The notes beneath the pieces are model-generated. The model searched no databases, was not told where the DNA came from, and saw only the letters and a program-made list of their open reading frames with translations. A DNA stretch of 64,000 nt from Planococcus sp. 107-1 (GTDB lineage: Bacteria; Bacillota; Bacilli; Bacillales_A; Planococcaceae): positions 2,232,001 through 2,296,000 of the forward strand of contig NZ_CP090977.1 in NCBI RefSeq assembly GCF_021513255.1. The letters are read 5' to 3'. Below are positions 1-9,823 of this stretch, piece by piece (positions within the stretch are counted from its first letter, which is position 1; the number at the start of each line of letters is the position of its first letter). Both the position numbers and the translations under genes were made by a program.

Positions 1-826
1 CAGCCGCAATATCCTTGAATTTTTTGCGGTGTGCGACAAGTTCTGTAACGTCTACTTCGTCCATTAACGTAACGTGAGGAGCTGTATGTTTTGAATGCAC
101 CATCGCTTTTGCAATCGCTTTGCGGATGCCTGACATCTTCTCGCGTGTTTCTGGGAAGTCGCCTTCAGGAACAGCCGGCGCTTTTGAAGCTGCTGGTTCT
201 TTAGCAGATTCTTTTTCAACCGCTTCCGTTTCAGGAGCACTTTCAGCAACTGCTTGCTCTTGTCCACCGCTCAAGAACGTTTCAATATCTTCTTTCAAGA
301 TGCGGCCGTTATTGCCTGATCCTGAAACTTGTGTAATATCCACGTCTTTTTCTCTTGCGAACTTGCGGACTGAAGGCATCGCGATTACACGTGCATTCGG
401 GTCAGCTGGCGCTTTAGCTTGAGGCTGTTCGCCGGCTCCCGTTTCAGCATTTTTAGGCGCTTCTTCTTTTACGGGTTCTTTTTCAACATTCTGAGCTGAT
501 TCAGCTGTTCCAGCTTGAACTTGCTCTTCTGTTTCTTCTTTGCTTTCAGAAGGGGCTGCATCTCCGCTTCCTTCGTTATCTGAAGCATCGTCGCTTTCGA
601 TCCGAACCAGCACGTCACCAACAACTGCTACCGTTCCTTCTTCAACGATGATCTCTTTGATTGTTCCTGATACTGGTGAAGGCATTTCGACAACTGCTTT
701 GTCGTTCTGCACTTCAAACATGATGTCATCTTCTTCGATTCGATCTCCTGCTTTTACGAACCATTTTACGATTTCACCTTCGTGGATACCTTCTCCGATA
801 TCCGGTAAACGAAATTCAAAAGCCAT
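1..826 (-). CDS. pdhC: Pyruvate dehydrogenase E2 (dihydrolipoamide acetyltransferase), N-terminal part
   Basis: E2 core subunit of the pyruvate dehydrogenase complex. It moves acetyl groups from E1 to CoA on a swinging lipoyl arm in the cytoplasm. The reading frame starts at the ATG complementary to 824-826 and runs off the left edge, so the catalytic domain is mostly missing. Residues 1-80 form a lipoyl domain with the lipoylated Lys at about residue 43 (motif [10 protein letters not shown]). A long Glu/Ala/Pro-rich linker follows, then a peripheral-subunit-binding domain (motif [15 protein letters not shown]), a second acidic linker and the start of the acyltransferase domain ([12 protein letters not shown]). 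It lies 28 bases downstream of pdhB on the same strand, in the usual pdhA-B-C order. Confidence is high. Confidence 0.95.
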   Translation of the reverse strand, partial: MAFEFRLPDIGEGIHEGEIVKWFVKAGDRIEEDDIMFEVQNDKAVVEMPSPVSGTIKEIIVEEGTVAVVGDVLVRIESDDASDNEGSGDAAPSESKEETEEQVQAGTAESAQNVEKEPVKEEAPKNAETGAGEQPQAKAPADPNARVIAMPSVRKFAREKDVDITQVSGSGNNGRILKEDIETFLSGGQEQAVAESAPETEAVEKESAKEPAASKAPAVPEGDFPETREKMSGIRKAIAKAMVHSKHTAPHVTLMDEVDVTELVAHRKKFKDIAA

Positions 827-854
827 TAGTTTCACCCTTTCTTTTCTAAACGAA

Positions 855-1832
855 TTAGAACGTTAACACTTTCTTAGCTGTTTCTAGTATATCCTTCGAG
901 TTTGGAAGCCAAACTTGTTCAGCTTGTGAGAATGGGAAAATAGAATCTGGAGCCGTTACACGCAATACAGGAGCTTCTAAACTCAAGATTGCACGGTCCA
1001 TGATTTCAGCTACAACGTTTGCAGCAATACCCGCTTGTTTTTGCGCTTCTTGGACAACCATTGCGCGCCCAGTTTTTTCTACTGAAGCGACAATTGCTTC
1101 AATATCCAAAGGCTGGATTGTACGAAGGTCGATCACTTCTGCAGAGTAGCCTTCTTTTTCAAGTTCTTCGGCCGCTTTCAAACTTTCTTGCACCATTGCA
1201 CCGTATGCAATAATCGTCAAATCTTTGCCTTCACGTTTAATATCCGCTTTCCCTAAAGGAATTGTGTAAGCTTCTTCCGGAACTTCCTGGCGGCCTGAGC
1301 GATATAATTTCAAATGCTCAAGGAAAATAACCGGGTCGTTGTCGCGGATTGCAGAAATCAACAAACCTTTTGCATCATACGGAGTTGACGGCACAACCAC
1401 TTTTAAACCTGGCTGTGAAGTCATCAGCAATTCTAGAGAGTCTGCGTGCATTTCAGGTGTGTGAACACCGCCGCCGAAAGGTGAGCGCAGTGTGATTGGT
1501 GCATTTAAGCTGCCGCCGCTGCGGAAACGCATACGCGCCATTTGGCCGCTGATTGAATCCATAACTTCATAAACAAATCCGAAAAACTGGATTTCGGGAA
1601 CCGGACGGAAACCTTGCAGCGCAAGACCGATTGCAAGGCCGCCGATTCCTGACTCAGCCAAAGGCGTATCGAATACACGGTCTTCACCGAATTCTTTTTG
1701 CAATCCTTCTGTCGCACGGAAAACACCGCCGTTATTTCCTACGTCTTCCCCGAAAACTAGTACATTTTCATCGTTTTGCATCTCTGTTTTCAGAGCGTCG
1801 GTAATTGCTTGAACCATAGTCATTTGTGCCAT
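855..1832 (-). CDS. pdhB: Pyruvate dehydrogenase E1 beta subunit
   Basis: Beta subunit of the thiamine-diphosphate-dependent E1 that decarboxylates pyruvate and passes the acetyl group to the E2 lipoyl arm. The product has 325 residues, the normal family length. Visible family signatures are [11 protein letters not shown] at the start, [38 protein letters not shown], the stretch [19 protein letters not shown] and the C-terminal transketolase domain with [12 protein letters not shown]. It sits 3 bases downstream of pdhA and 28 bases upstream of pdhC, so it is translated from the same mRNA. No defects seen. Confidence 0.97.
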   Translation of the reverse strand: MAQMTMVQAITDALKTEMQNDENVLVFGEDVGNNGGVFRATEGLQKEFGEDRVFDTPLAESGIGGLAIGLALQGFRPVPEIQFFGFVYEVMDSISGQMARMRFRSGGSLNAPITLRSPFGGGVHTPEMHADSLELLMTSQPGLKVVVPSTPYDAKGLLISAIRDNDPVIFLEHLKLYRSGRQEVPEEAYTIPLGKADIKREGKDLTIIAYGAMVQESLKAAEELEKEGYSAEVIDLRTIQPLDIEAIVASVEKTGRAMVVQEAQKQAGIAANVVAEIMDRAILSLEAPVLRVTAPDSIFPFSQAEQVWLPNSKDILETAKKVLTF

Positions 1833-1835
1833 CGC

Positions 1836-2984
<1,149 letters not shown>

Positions 2985-3020
2985 TTACTGATATAGTAAT
3001 ACAATTGCACATTCTTCTTC

Positions 3021-3049
3021 AGTATACGTTACTTGATTTGCATGGTCAA
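3021..3049 (-). promoter_or_regulatory. SigA-type promoter of the pdh operon
   Basis: On the minus strand TTGACC (3044-3049) and TATACT (3021-3026) are separated by 17 bases. This is close to the SigA consensus and lies about 70 bases upstream of the pdhA start. The rest of the 2949-3249 gap holds only AT-rich sequence and the ykyA terminator; no further gene was recognised there. Confidence 0.75.
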
Positions 3050-3179
3050 TCATTGAGAACCGTTAGTTATCAAGCCTCTTTTATGGTAGTGAATAATCCT
3101 TTTCCAAAAACTGTACTACTGTTTTCCAAAGTACTGTATTATATGACAGAAAGAGATATCACCCTCTTTTATAGCACAG

Positions 3180-3216
3180 AAAAAGAGCTGCCTCAGTCTA
3201 TCGGGCAGCTCTTTTT
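3180..3216 (-). terminator. Intrinsic terminator after ykyA
   Basis: Two complementary arms, AAAAAGAGCTGCC and GGCAGCTCTTTTT, flank a loop of about 11 bases and have T/A tracts on both sides. The hairpin lies just downstream of the minus-strand ykyA gene and upstream of the pdh promoter, so it separates the two units. Confidence 0.85.
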
Positions 3217-3249
3217 CATGCTTCTTTTTATTTAGCTGAACGTTTCGCC

Positions 3250-3895
3250 TTATTTCTCTTCTTTTTCCAGTTCTTCAATGACTTTGTCTTTCATCTCATT
3301 AAACTGTTCTGTCCGCTCATTGAAAACTTCGACAGATTCTTGGACAGCTGTATTTTTTTCATTCACTTCCATCGCTTTTTCCTGCAACGATTGAAGTTCC
3401 GTTTCTTCGTTTAGGAGCATGTCGTACAATTCCTTTTGAAGGCCGGTCAGTTCTTCATACGCTGCGGCAAAATCCGAGTGCGCTTCAAAACGTTCCTGCA
3501 TTTTCGTTTTCAGTTCCGTTAAATCGGTCTTCAGTGATTCTTCATCTGTTTCTTCAATCACAGCATCGATCGCTTTAAATTCTTCTTGGGCATTCTTAAT
3601 CGATTCGTTTTTCAGTTTTCAAAAGTTCTAAGCGCTGGTCAGCCGATTCCATCGCCTCTTCAGCTTGGCCACTCACTTCTTCTTGCTGTTCTTGAGTCAA
3701 GCCCATAATGGACTCGAATAATTGTTGTTCGTCTTTTTCCAGTTTTTCCATTTCACTTTGAGTATCCCGGTACTCTTTTTCAGCAGAAAATGTTTCCTGT
3801 AAGACATTATCCAATTCTTCACTGGCATTTTGCCCTGAACAAGCACTTAGCAATAAAGCACTCGAGAAAATCGTAGCCATAAAAACCTTTTTCAC
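3250..3895 (-). pseudogene. ykyA: YkyA-like cell-wall-binding lipoprotein, reading frame broken by one indel
   Basis: The first half (GTG start at 3895, ribosome site AAGGAGG) has a lipoprotein signal with lipobox LSAC, Cys at about residue 19. It is followed by a Glu/Gln-rich helical region that stops at 3596 shortly after LLKTEK. The second half, 3250-3561, continues in another frame with the same coiled-coil character (EELTGLQKELYDMLLNEETEL). Removing one base near 3604-3608 joins them as KTEK-ESIKNAQEEF, the expected course of the PF10368 (YkyA) family. The position between def and pdhA matches B. subtilis ykyA. Exact role unknown; the family is exported and anchored to the membrane outer face. 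The break may be a sequencing indel. Confidence 0.8.
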
Positions 3896-3941
3896 AAAAA
3901 AACCTCCTTATTACATAAATTAACTATAATATTCACCGCAC

Positions 3942-3960
3942 AAAAGCGCAAGCGCCCACC
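3942..3960. repeat. Fragment of the intergenic hairpin repeat
   Basis: The sequence AAAAGCGCAAGCGCCCAC matches the left end of the hairpin repeats found at 7716, 14904 and 15022. Only the first arm is recognisable. It sits in the intergenic region between ykyA and def. The remainder of 3896-4176 holds no gene; a TATACT at 4135-4140 could be the -10 box of def. Confidence 0.5.
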
Positions 3961-4176
3961 TGTTTCCACTAAACGCTATTTAACAGAAGATGCTTTACGT
4001 TAATGAAACGCTCTCAGCTAAAGGAATAAGCATACGAGTGCTTTTTTAGAAATCGCTCCCTATGTTGATAAAGCATGAAAATTAATCTGACTGTTAGAAT
4101 TGCATTTTTCTTTCCGGGTGTCCCTTTCGTGCGTTATACTAAAGTGTAATGTGTCAGTACGAAAGGATGAATACAC

Positions 4177-4743
4177 TTGATACTCATGAAAGATATAATT
4201 CGCGAAGGGCATCCTACACTCCGCCAACGTTCAGAGGAAGTAAGCTTCCCTCTTGCGGAAGAGGACCGCAAACTTGCTGAGGACCTTTTGCAATATGTAA
4301 TTAACAGCCAAGATGATGAATTGATCGAAAAATACGATTTGCGCCCCGGTGTCGGGATTGCAGCTCCACAAGTCAATAAAGCTAAACGGATTTTTGCACT
4401 TCACTTTGATGAAACAAGCGGCGAAAACCTGAGTTTAATTGCCATCAATCCGAAAATCGTCAGCCATTCGGTGGAAAAAGCCTATTTAACCGCTGGCGAA
4501 GGCTGCTTGTCGGTAGACCGCGCTATTCCAGGATACGTTCCCCGATATGCACGCATTACCATCAAAGCTTTTAATATAGAAGGCGAAGAATACAAAATGC
4601 GTTTAAAAGGTTTGCCGGCTATTGCATTCCAGCATGAGCTCGATCATTTGAACGGAGTTATGTTCTTTGATCACATCAATCCTAAAAATCCATTTGCCGA
4701 AATTGAAAACGCCATGCCAATAGGAAGAGACTCGGATGAATAA
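4177..4743 (+). CDS. def: Peptide deformylase
   Basis: Removes the formyl group from the N-terminal methionine of new proteins, using a metal ion. All three catalytic motifs are present in the 188-residue product: GVGIAAPQ (about residue 67), EGCLS with the metal Cys (about 111) and HELDH with both metal His (about 154). The length and the insertion around NSQDDELIEKYDLRPG are those of type 2 (DefB-like) enzymes of Firmicutes. The TTG at 4177 is chosen because GAAAGGATGA lies 6 bases upstream; an ATG three codons later is the alternative. In B. subtilis def also lies between ykrA and ykyA. Confidence 0.96.
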   Translation: MILMKDIIREGHPTLRQRSEEVSFPLAEEDRKLAEDLLQYVINSQDDELIEKYDLRPGVGIAAPQVNKAKRIFALHFDETSGENLSLIAINPKIVSHSVEKAYLTAGEGCLSVDRAIPGYVPRYARITIKAFNIEGEEYKMRLKGLPAIAFQHELDHLNGVMFFDHINPKNPFAEIENAMPIGRDSDE

Positions 4744-4777
4744 TCCGAGCCTCTTTTTTATTTTGCCGCTATTCTAT

Positions 4778-5548
4778 TTAAATCAGCTTCAAATGTTTGA
4801 ATGCATTTGCAAGGCCGTCTTCATCTACGTGGTCCGTTACATAAGTCGCGCGTTTTTTCGTTTCTTCATGGCCATTAGCCATCGCCACGCTGACGCCCGC
4901 CTTCTCCATCATCTGCAAATCATTCAATCCGTCGCCAAAAGCAATCGTATCTTCGATCGTATGGCCAGTGGCGCGGATTAAATGTTCAATGCCGCTCGCT
5001 TTCGTTCCGCCTTTTGGCAAAATATCGCAGGAAACCCGGTGCCAGCGGACAAATTGCATTTCTTTAAATGAATCATGGTATTGCTGCTCTTCATCTTCCT
5101 CGCAAAACACCAATGCCTGGTAAATTTCATTGTCTTTATGAAAATCTTCCACCATTTCAGGATGCGGAAATTTTAAGGTTTTGATGCTTTCATCGATATC
5201 CGGATGGTAATCAATCGATGAAACCATTTTCTTCTCATTCATGAAAACAATCGGATGCGCACGCTTTTCTGCAAATTCCACAATTGAAGACAAAATGCCC
5301 GTGTCCAATGCCTCGCGGTGAATGCACTCATCTTCATGGACAATGTATTGCCCATTGAAAGTAATATATGTACGGATTCCTGTTTCCTGCAAAACTTTTT
5401 TAATCATAAAAGGTGCGCGCCCGGTAGCGATAGCTAAATCATGGCCATTTTCCTTCGCCTGAAGAAGCGCTGCTTTTGCACTTTCCGGAATTTCTTTTTT
5501 CGAATTCATCAAAGTTCCATCGATATCTAATAATAATAATTTACCCAT
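4778..5548 (-). CDS. Cof-type HAD-family phosphatase (YkrA-like)
   Basis: A 256-residue haloacid-dehalogenase hydrolase of the Cof/IIB subfamily, probably acting on a small phosphorylated metabolite. HAD motif I is LLDIDGTLMNSKK at residues 5-17 with the nucleophile Asp, motif II is AIATGR, motif III is a Lys near PKGGTKASG, and motif IV is FGDGLNDLQM. The C2 cap lies between motifs II and III. The start has a ribosome site AGGAGA. It runs divergently from the small basic ORF at 5645. Same place as ykrA in B. subtilis; substrate not deducible. Confidence 0.9.
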   Translation of the reverse strand: MGKLLLLDIDGTLMNSKKEIPESAKAALLQAKENGHDLAIATGRAPFMIKKVLQETGIRTYITFNGQYIVHEDECIHREALDTGILSSIVEFAEKRAHPIVFMNEKKMVSSIDYHPDIDESIKTLKFPHPEMVEDFHKDNEIYQALVFCEEDEEQQYHDSFKEMQFVRWHRVSCDILPKGGTKASGIEHLIRATGHTIEDTIAFGDGLNDLQMMEKAGVSVAMANGHEETKKRATYVTDHVDEDGLANAFKHLKLI

Positions 5549-5593
5549 ACATCATTCTCCTATCAAATTTTTATCGTAAAACAGCACTCATTC

Positions 5594-5622
5594 TTTACAT
5601 TTGTCTGAAAATACAGTATAAT
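5594..5622 (+). promoter_or_regulatory. SigA-type promoter in front of the 25-codon ORF
   Basis: TTTACA (5594-5599) and TATAAT (5617-5622) are spaced 17 bases apart. Transcription would start near 5629-5632, only about 15 bases before the small ORF at 5645, and could run on through rpoY and rnjA if the hairpin at 5728 is bypassed. Confidence 0.75.
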
Positions 5623-5644
5623 GCACCTAAGGAGTGAGATAGCC

Positions 5645-5722
5645 ATGCTGAAACTGAAACGTATGAAAAGAAGACTTCTCAGACAGCTAAACGGCATTAT
5701 GAACAAAAAGAAAATTGCATAA
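5645..5722 (+). CDS. Small basic 25-residue peptide ORF
   Basis: The ORF has ATG at 5645 and TAA at 5720-5722, with AAGGAG 10 bases upstream and a near-consensus promoter just before it. The product begins MLKLKRMKRRLLRQLN and ends NKKKIA. It has twelve Lys/Arg residues in 25 and no acidic residue, so it is strongly basic with an amphipathic look. A terminator-like hairpin follows 6 bases after the stop. I do not recognise a family. It could be a free small protein (RNA or membrane binding) or a leader peptide upstream of rpoY-rnjA. The promoter-RBS-ORF-hairpin arrangement is the main support. Confidence 0.5.
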   Translation: MLKLKRMKRRLLRQLNGIMNKKKIA

Positions 5723-5727
5723 TCGGT

Positions 5728-5764
5728 TTAGCCCTTCTTAATAAATAAGGAGGGCTATTCTTTA
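5728..5764 (+). terminator. Terminator or attenuator between small ORF and rpoY
   Basis: AGCCCTTCTTA (from 5730) and TAAGGAGGGCT (ending 5756) pair around a short AT loop, and TTCTTTATTTT follows. It may end the small-ORF transcript or act as an attenuator for rpoY-rnjA, since no equally clear promoter was seen between it and rpoY. Confidence 0.65.
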
Positions 5765-5832
5765 TTTTAAAACACGGTCATGATAATATAAAGAAAGTGA
5801 ATTTAATTGAACGTGCAAAAGGAGAGCAAATT

Positions 5833-6045
5833 ATGATTTTTAAAGTATTGTATCAAGAAAACCGTGCAGAGGTACCAGTTCGCGAAAACACTAAGAGCCT
5901 CTATGTAGAAGCATCATCCGAGCGAGAAGTAAGATTCCACCTGAAAGACCGCAACTACAACATTGAATATATTCAGCTGCTTGAAGGAAGCCATTTGGAA
6001 TACGAACAAGCCGGCGAAAATTTCGAAGTTGAGAGTTTGGACTAA
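5833..6045 (+). CDS. rpoY: RNA polymerase epsilon subunit
   Basis: A 70-residue protein of the DUF1447/RpoY family (formerly YkzG), the small epsilon subunit of Firmicutes RNA polymerase. The sequence begins [27 protein letters not shown], which matches the family pattern. The ATG at 5833 is preceded by AAAGGAG at 7 bases; an upstream in-frame extension to 5797 has no ribosome site. It lies two bases ahead of rnjA, the conserved ykzG-rnjA pairing, so the two are likely translated together. Confidence 0.93.
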   Translation: MIFKVLYQENRAEVPVRENTKSLYVEASSEREVRFHLKDRNYNIEYIQLLEGSHLEYEQAGENFEVESLD

Positions 6046-6047
6046 TT

Positions 6048-7715
6048 ATGAAATTTGTTAAGAATGATCAAACAGCTGTATTCGCACTCGGCGGACTAGG
6101 CGAAATCGGCAAAAATACGTACGGTGTCCAGTTCCAGGATGAAATCATCCTGATTGACGCGGCATCAAATTTCCGGAAGACGATTTGCTCGGAATCGATT
6201 ATGTAATTCCGGATTATACTTATCTCGTTAAAAACGCAGATAAAATCAAAGGCTTGTTCGTAACTCACGGACACGAAGACCATATCGGCGGAATCCCTTA
6301 CCTCTTGAAAAAGATCAACATTCCCGTCTACGGCGGCAAACTTGCTTTAGGCTTGCTGCGCAAGAAGTTAGAAGAACACGGTTTGCTTCGTCAAACTAAA
6401 ATGATTGAAATCGAAGAGGAAGATGTCATTAAATTCCGTAAAACTTCGGTAAGTTTCTTCCGTACGACCCACAGTATACCAGATGCTTTCGGAGTAGTGG
6501 TCAAAACGCCTCCAGGCAATATCGTCCATACTGGGGATTTCAAATTCGACTTTACACCAGTAGGCGAACCCGCCAACTTATTGAAAATGGCTCAAATCGG
6601 AAGTGAAGGCGTTTTATGCCTGCTTTCGGATAGTACAAATGCTGAAGTTCCTGACTTTACGATGTCAGAACGCAAAGTCGGCGAATCCATCAAAGACATT
6701 ATGAGAAAAGTGGATGGCCGCCTAATTTTCGCAACATTCGCATCTAATATTTACCGTCTTCAGCAAGTGACGGATGAAGCAGTGGCTCAAGGCCGTAAAA
6801 TCGCGGTATTTGGACGCAGCATGGACAATGCAATGACAATTGGACGGGAACTTGGCTATATCAATGCCCCTGAGGATGCTTTCGTAGATACTCAAACATT
6901 GAACCGCCTGCCTGCCAATGAAGTACTCATCCTTTGTACAGGATCTCAAGGTGAACCGATGGCAGCCCTTTCGAGAATTGCAAACGGCACACACCGCCAA
7001 ATTCAAATCCAGCCGAATGACACGGTCGTCTTCTCGTCTTCTCCGATTCCGGGCAATACGAGCAGCGTAAACCGTACAATCAATTTGCTGTTCCGTGCTG
7101 GAGCAGATGTTATCCACGGTTCGTTGAACAACGTCCACACTTCTGGACATGGTTCTCAACCAGAAAACAAATTGATGCTTCGTTTGATCAAACCGAAATT
7201 CTTTATGCCGATCCACGGTGAATACCGGATGCAGAAAATCCACGCACAATTAGCTGTGGATTGCGATGTACCGGAAGAAAACACATTTATCATGGAAAAT
7301 GGCGATGTCTTAGCGCTTAGCCAAAACGAGGCTTCTGTTGCAGGACGCATCCCTTCCGGAGATGTCTACATTGACGGCAGCGGCATCGGCGACATCGGCA
7401 ATATCGTTCTTCGTGACCGCCGTGTGCTGTCTGAAGAAGGATTGGTCATTGTCGTAGTCAGCGTTGATATGAAGAAAAACAAAATGAGTTTCCGGTCCGG
7501 ACATCATTTCACGCGGATTTGTCTACATGCGTGAATCCGGAACAATGATTTATGAGGCTCAGCAAATGCTGAACCGCCATTTGAACAAAAAGATCCATGG
7601 CAAGAACACAGAATGGGCGGAGCTGAAAAGCGATATCTCTGACGTGTTAGGGCCATACCTATACGAAAAAACAAAACGCCGCCCAATGATCTTGCCGATC
7701 ATCATGGAAGTCTAG
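6048..7715 (+). pseudogene. rnjA: Ribonuclease J1, reading frame broken by two indels
   Basis: RNase J1 is a metallo-beta-lactamase / beta-CASP nuclease with endo- and 5'-3' exonuclease activity in mRNA turnover and rRNA maturation. Three frames together give the full protein. Residues from ATG 6048 ([23 protein letters not shown]) reach the break near 6161. The central part follows with the metal motif [29 protein letters not shown] and HTSGHG. After a second break near 7478-7489 the end is [15 protein letters not shown] to the terminal RRPMILPIIMEV. One missing G in a GG(G) run and one extra base near AAAATGAG explain both shifts, and the frame is restored. The conserved protein and otherwise intact motifs suggest sequencing indels rather than a dead gene. 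Confidence 0.93.
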
Positions 7716-7838
7716 AAAGGCGGAAGCACCTGTTCAGCCCCGACAAGCGCTGGAGGTTTTGAAGGCAATGGCGTTCTTTGCCATTATCGGCAAGACCGAA
7801 GCGTCTCGAGGAGCTAGGTGCTGCAGACTGGACATCAG
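7716..7838. repeat. Intergenic hairpin repeat, copy A
   Basis: An element of about 120 bases directly after the rnjA stop. The left end AAAGGCGGAAGCACCTGTTCAGCCCCGAC and right end GAGGAGCTAGGTGCTGCAGACTGGACA share their layout with copies at 14904 and 15022. The outer arms AGCACCT and AGGTGCT are complementary, and an internal AATGGCG...TGCCATT stem is also present. Probably a transcribed structural repeat; no coding capacity. Confidence 0.7.
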
Positions 7839-7863
7839 AAAAAAATTTCAACTCTCATCAACT

Positions 7864-7908
7864 AAAAAACCGTTCGTATCAGGAATTTCTGACACGAACG
7901 GTTTTTTT
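7864..7908. terminator. Bidirectional terminator between rnjA and ktrC
   Basis: AAAAAACCGTTCGTATCAG and CTGACACGAACGGTTTTTTT pair over almost 20 bases around a 6-base loop, with A and T tracts on either side. It serves the converging rnjA (plus) and ktrC (minus) transcripts. Confidence 0.92.
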
Positions 7909-7924
7909 CATTATCTTCAGTTTT

Positions 7925-8584
7925 TTAGTTTAGTACTTTTTTCTCGAACCGGTTAATATCCGCATCGGATCCAATGATGATCAATACGTCGGCCAATTCG
8001 ATTTCCATATCGGCCTGCGGCGATACTAAGATTTGGCCCTCTCTTTTAATGGCGACGATATTAATGCCGTATTTTGCGCGTATGTCCAAACCGATCAACG
8101 TTCGCCCTGCGAGCTTTTCATTGGCTTGGATCTCGGCAATTGAATGCTCATCCGATAACTCTAAGTAATCCAACACATTATTGGATAACATATTATGGGC
8201 TATTCGAATCCCCATATCCCGTTCCGGATGAACGACATGATCTGCTCCGATTTTGCTCAATACTTTAGCGTGGTAATCATTTTGGGCTTTAACGGTGATT
8301 TTTTTGACCCCAATCTCTTTTAGCATCAAAGTCGTCAGGATGCTCGCTTGAATATTCTCCCCGATGGCCACGATGACATGTTCAAAATTGCGGATGCCTA
8401 AGGACTTCAAAACCGCTTCATCTGTTGTATCTGCAACGACCGCTTGAGTAGCAATGGTCGCAAATTCATCGACACGTTCAGTATCTTTATCTATTGCCAT
8501 TACGTCTGCATCTTGTTCAATCAGCTCACGTACGATGCTTCCACCGAATCGCCCAAGGCCGATGACTACAAATTCTTTCTTCAT
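7925..8584 (-). CDS. ktrC: Ktr potassium uptake system gating subunit KtrC
   Basis: Cytoplasmic RCK ring protein that gates a KtrB/KtrD-type potassium channel. The N-terminal RCK_N Rossmann fold has FVVIGLGRFGGS near residue 6 and VIVAIGENIQASIL in the nucleotide-sensing part. The RCK_C domain (about 135-219) includes LAGRTLIGLDIRAKYGINIVAIKR; in KtrA/KtrC proteins this domain binds c-di-AMP. The 219-residue length is normal. ATG 8584 is chosen because GGGGG lies 6 bases upstream. The likely channel partner KtrD is encoded at 40165-41514. Position next to rnjA is as in B. subtilis (ykqB). Confidence 0.94.
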   Translation of the reverse strand: MKKEFVVIGLGRFGGSIVRELIEQDADVMAIDKDTERVDEFATIATQAVVADTTDEAVLKSLGIRNFEHVIVAIGENIQASILTTLMLKEIGVKKITVKAQNDYHAKVLSKIGADHVVHPERDMGIRIAHNMLSNNVLDYLELSDEHSIAEIQANEKLAGRTLIGLDIRAKYGINIVAIKREGQILVSPQADMEIELADVLIIIGSDADINRFEKKVLN

Positions 8585-8656
8585 ATACATCCCCCAAATT
8601 CTTTTATAGCCATTAGTTTAGCATATTCCAACAAAAAAATAGCCCATAAAAAAAAT

Positions 8657-8680
8657 AAAAAACCCCGCCTTATCAGCGGG
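8657..8680 (-). terminator. Terminator overlapping the end of the zinc-ribbon gene
   Basis: CCCCGC and GCGGGG arms flank a short loop, and on the minus strand they are followed by TTTTTTATTTTTTT. The stop codon of the 8673 gene lies inside the hairpin. Confidence 0.85.
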
Positions 8681-8966
8681 GATCTAATGGCCGTTTCGGC
8701 CGTTTTTCACAGTATTCACAATGGATATCACTGCATTTTTCTTCACGCCATTCATTGCAGCTTGAGCAATAGCTTGCATCGAATTCATCATCGAAAGTCA
8801 ATGCTGACAAGCACGTATGGCAATACGTATGGACATCCATCCAATTGATAAATTGCTTATTGGCTACTAAGTAAAGACCTTGCTCGTCCTGTTTATAATT
8901 CATAATTGAAGATTTTTGGACAATGCGGTTTTTAGGGTCCAAGAAAAAATTCATTTTGCCGTTCAA
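8673..8966 (-). CDS. Small zinc-ribbon-like protein, function unknown
   Basis: A 97-residue protein that I do not recognise by name. Its C-terminal half holds paired cysteines: CHTC, CSSC, and a final CSDIHCEYCEK segment, a pattern suggesting one or two structural zinc sites. The N-terminal half is a mixed sequence (FFLDPKNRIVQKSSIMNY). The TTG at 8966 is chosen because GGGAG lies 8 bases upstream; a GTG three codons earlier overlaps that site, and the ATG at 8954 has no ribosome site. Monocistronic, transcribed in the same direction as ktrC and ending in its own terminator. A nucleic-acid or protein-binding role is possible but only inferred. Confidence 0.7.
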   Translation of the reverse strand: MNGKMNFFLDPKNRIVQKSSIMNYKQDEQGLYLVANKQFINWMDVHTYCHTCLSALTFDDEFDASYCSSCNEWREEKCSDIHCEYCEKRPKRPLDPR

Positions 8967-9143
8967 ATTGATCACTCCCGAAAGATAGGTTAAACATGGT
9001 TATCTTTTAACTATCATATCATCATTTTTCTGAGTTAAAAGTGTTTTTTAGGTTTTCAAGTTTTACTCCATTCCTTAATGATAATAAAGTTTTGCGGTAA
9101 AAAGCAATGTTTAAGAAAAATTTCTTTAAAGTATTTATTATAC

Positions 9144-9172
9144 TTGAAAAAACGAACTGGTTTTTGTATAAT
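9144..9172 (+). promoter_or_regulatory. SigA-type promoter of the XRE-pot operon
   Basis: TTGAAA (9144-9149) and TATAAT (9167-9172) are spaced 17 bases apart, placing the start site near 9179-9180. The -10 is followed directly by the AGTAAACT repeats listed next, a layout suited to repression. Confidence 0.82.
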
Positions 9173-9183
9173 GATAATTGCTG

Positions 9184-9236
9184 TTAGTAAACTTAAAGTA
9201 TATTTTTACTAAACTTAATTTATTCAAAGTTTACTA
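9184..9236 (+). promoter_or_regulatory. Candidate operator sites of the cupin regulator
   Basis: TTAGTAAACTT (9184-9194) is repeated as TTACTAAACTT (9206-9216), exactly 22 bases further on, about two helical turns. A third copy lies inverted, with AGTTTACT at 9228-9235. All are downstream of the -10 box and upstream of the regulator start. Binding by the 9264 regulator is inferred from position only. Confidence 0.55.
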
Positions 9237-9263
9237 TTACTATATAAAACGAGGTGAAGCTGC

Positions 9264-9806
9264 GTGCAAATCGGAATGAAGATAAAACGGCTGCGGCTAA
9301 AAAATGGATTGACGCAGGAAGAACTCGGTGAACGGACAGATTTGAGCAAAGGGTTTATCTCCCAGTTAGAACGTGATATGAATTCACCTTCTATTGAAAC
9401 CTTATTTTCGCTATTAGAAGTTCTTGGCACGACGCCGAAAGAATTTTTCGATGACTCCGATAAAGAAGTGAAAGTTGTTTTTACACCAAGCGATCATACC
9501 ATCCATACAGACACGGATTCAGGTTATGAGATTGATTGGCTCATCACTACTTCGAATGAAAAAGAAATGGAACCTGTCTATCTGACTCTGGAAGAAAAAG
9601 GTGAATTTAAACATTTTGAACCATCCCTAGCTGAGACGTTTATCTATGTGCTTGAAGGACGTGTTCGCCTGGTCCTTGGAGATAATGAGTATCTTGCAAG
9701 CGCTGGGGATTCCCTTTATTATGAAGCTTCTGACCATCATCAGCTTATTAACGCACATTCTGGAAAATCAGAAATGATCATTGTTGCCACACAATCATAC
9801 TTGTAA
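9264..9806 (+). CDS. XRE-family regulator with cupin sensor domain, polyamine operon
   Basis: A 180-residue transcription factor with an N-terminal helix-turn-helix of the Cro/CI (XRE) type at about residues 6-60 ([26 protein letters not shown]) and a C-terminal cupin barrel at about 110-175 ([17 protein letters not shown] ... [16 protein letters not shown]). This architecture is that of PuuR-like regulators of polyamine metabolism. The gene stands directly before potABCD, 17 bases ahead of the potA start, so it probably senses polyamines and represses its own operon. GTG 9264 is chosen because GAGGTGA lies at a good distance upstream. Confidence 0.88.
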   Translation: MQIGMKIKRLRLKNGLTQEELGERTDLSKGFISQLERDMNSPSIETLFSLLEVLGTTPKEFFDDSDKEVKVVFTPSDHTIHTDTDSGYEIDWLITTSNEKEMEPVYLTLEEKGEFKHFEPSLAETFIYVLEGRVRLVLGDNEYLASAGDSLYYEASDHHQLINAHSGKSEMIIVATQSYL

Positions 9807-9823
9807 ATTTGGAGGGATTTCTA

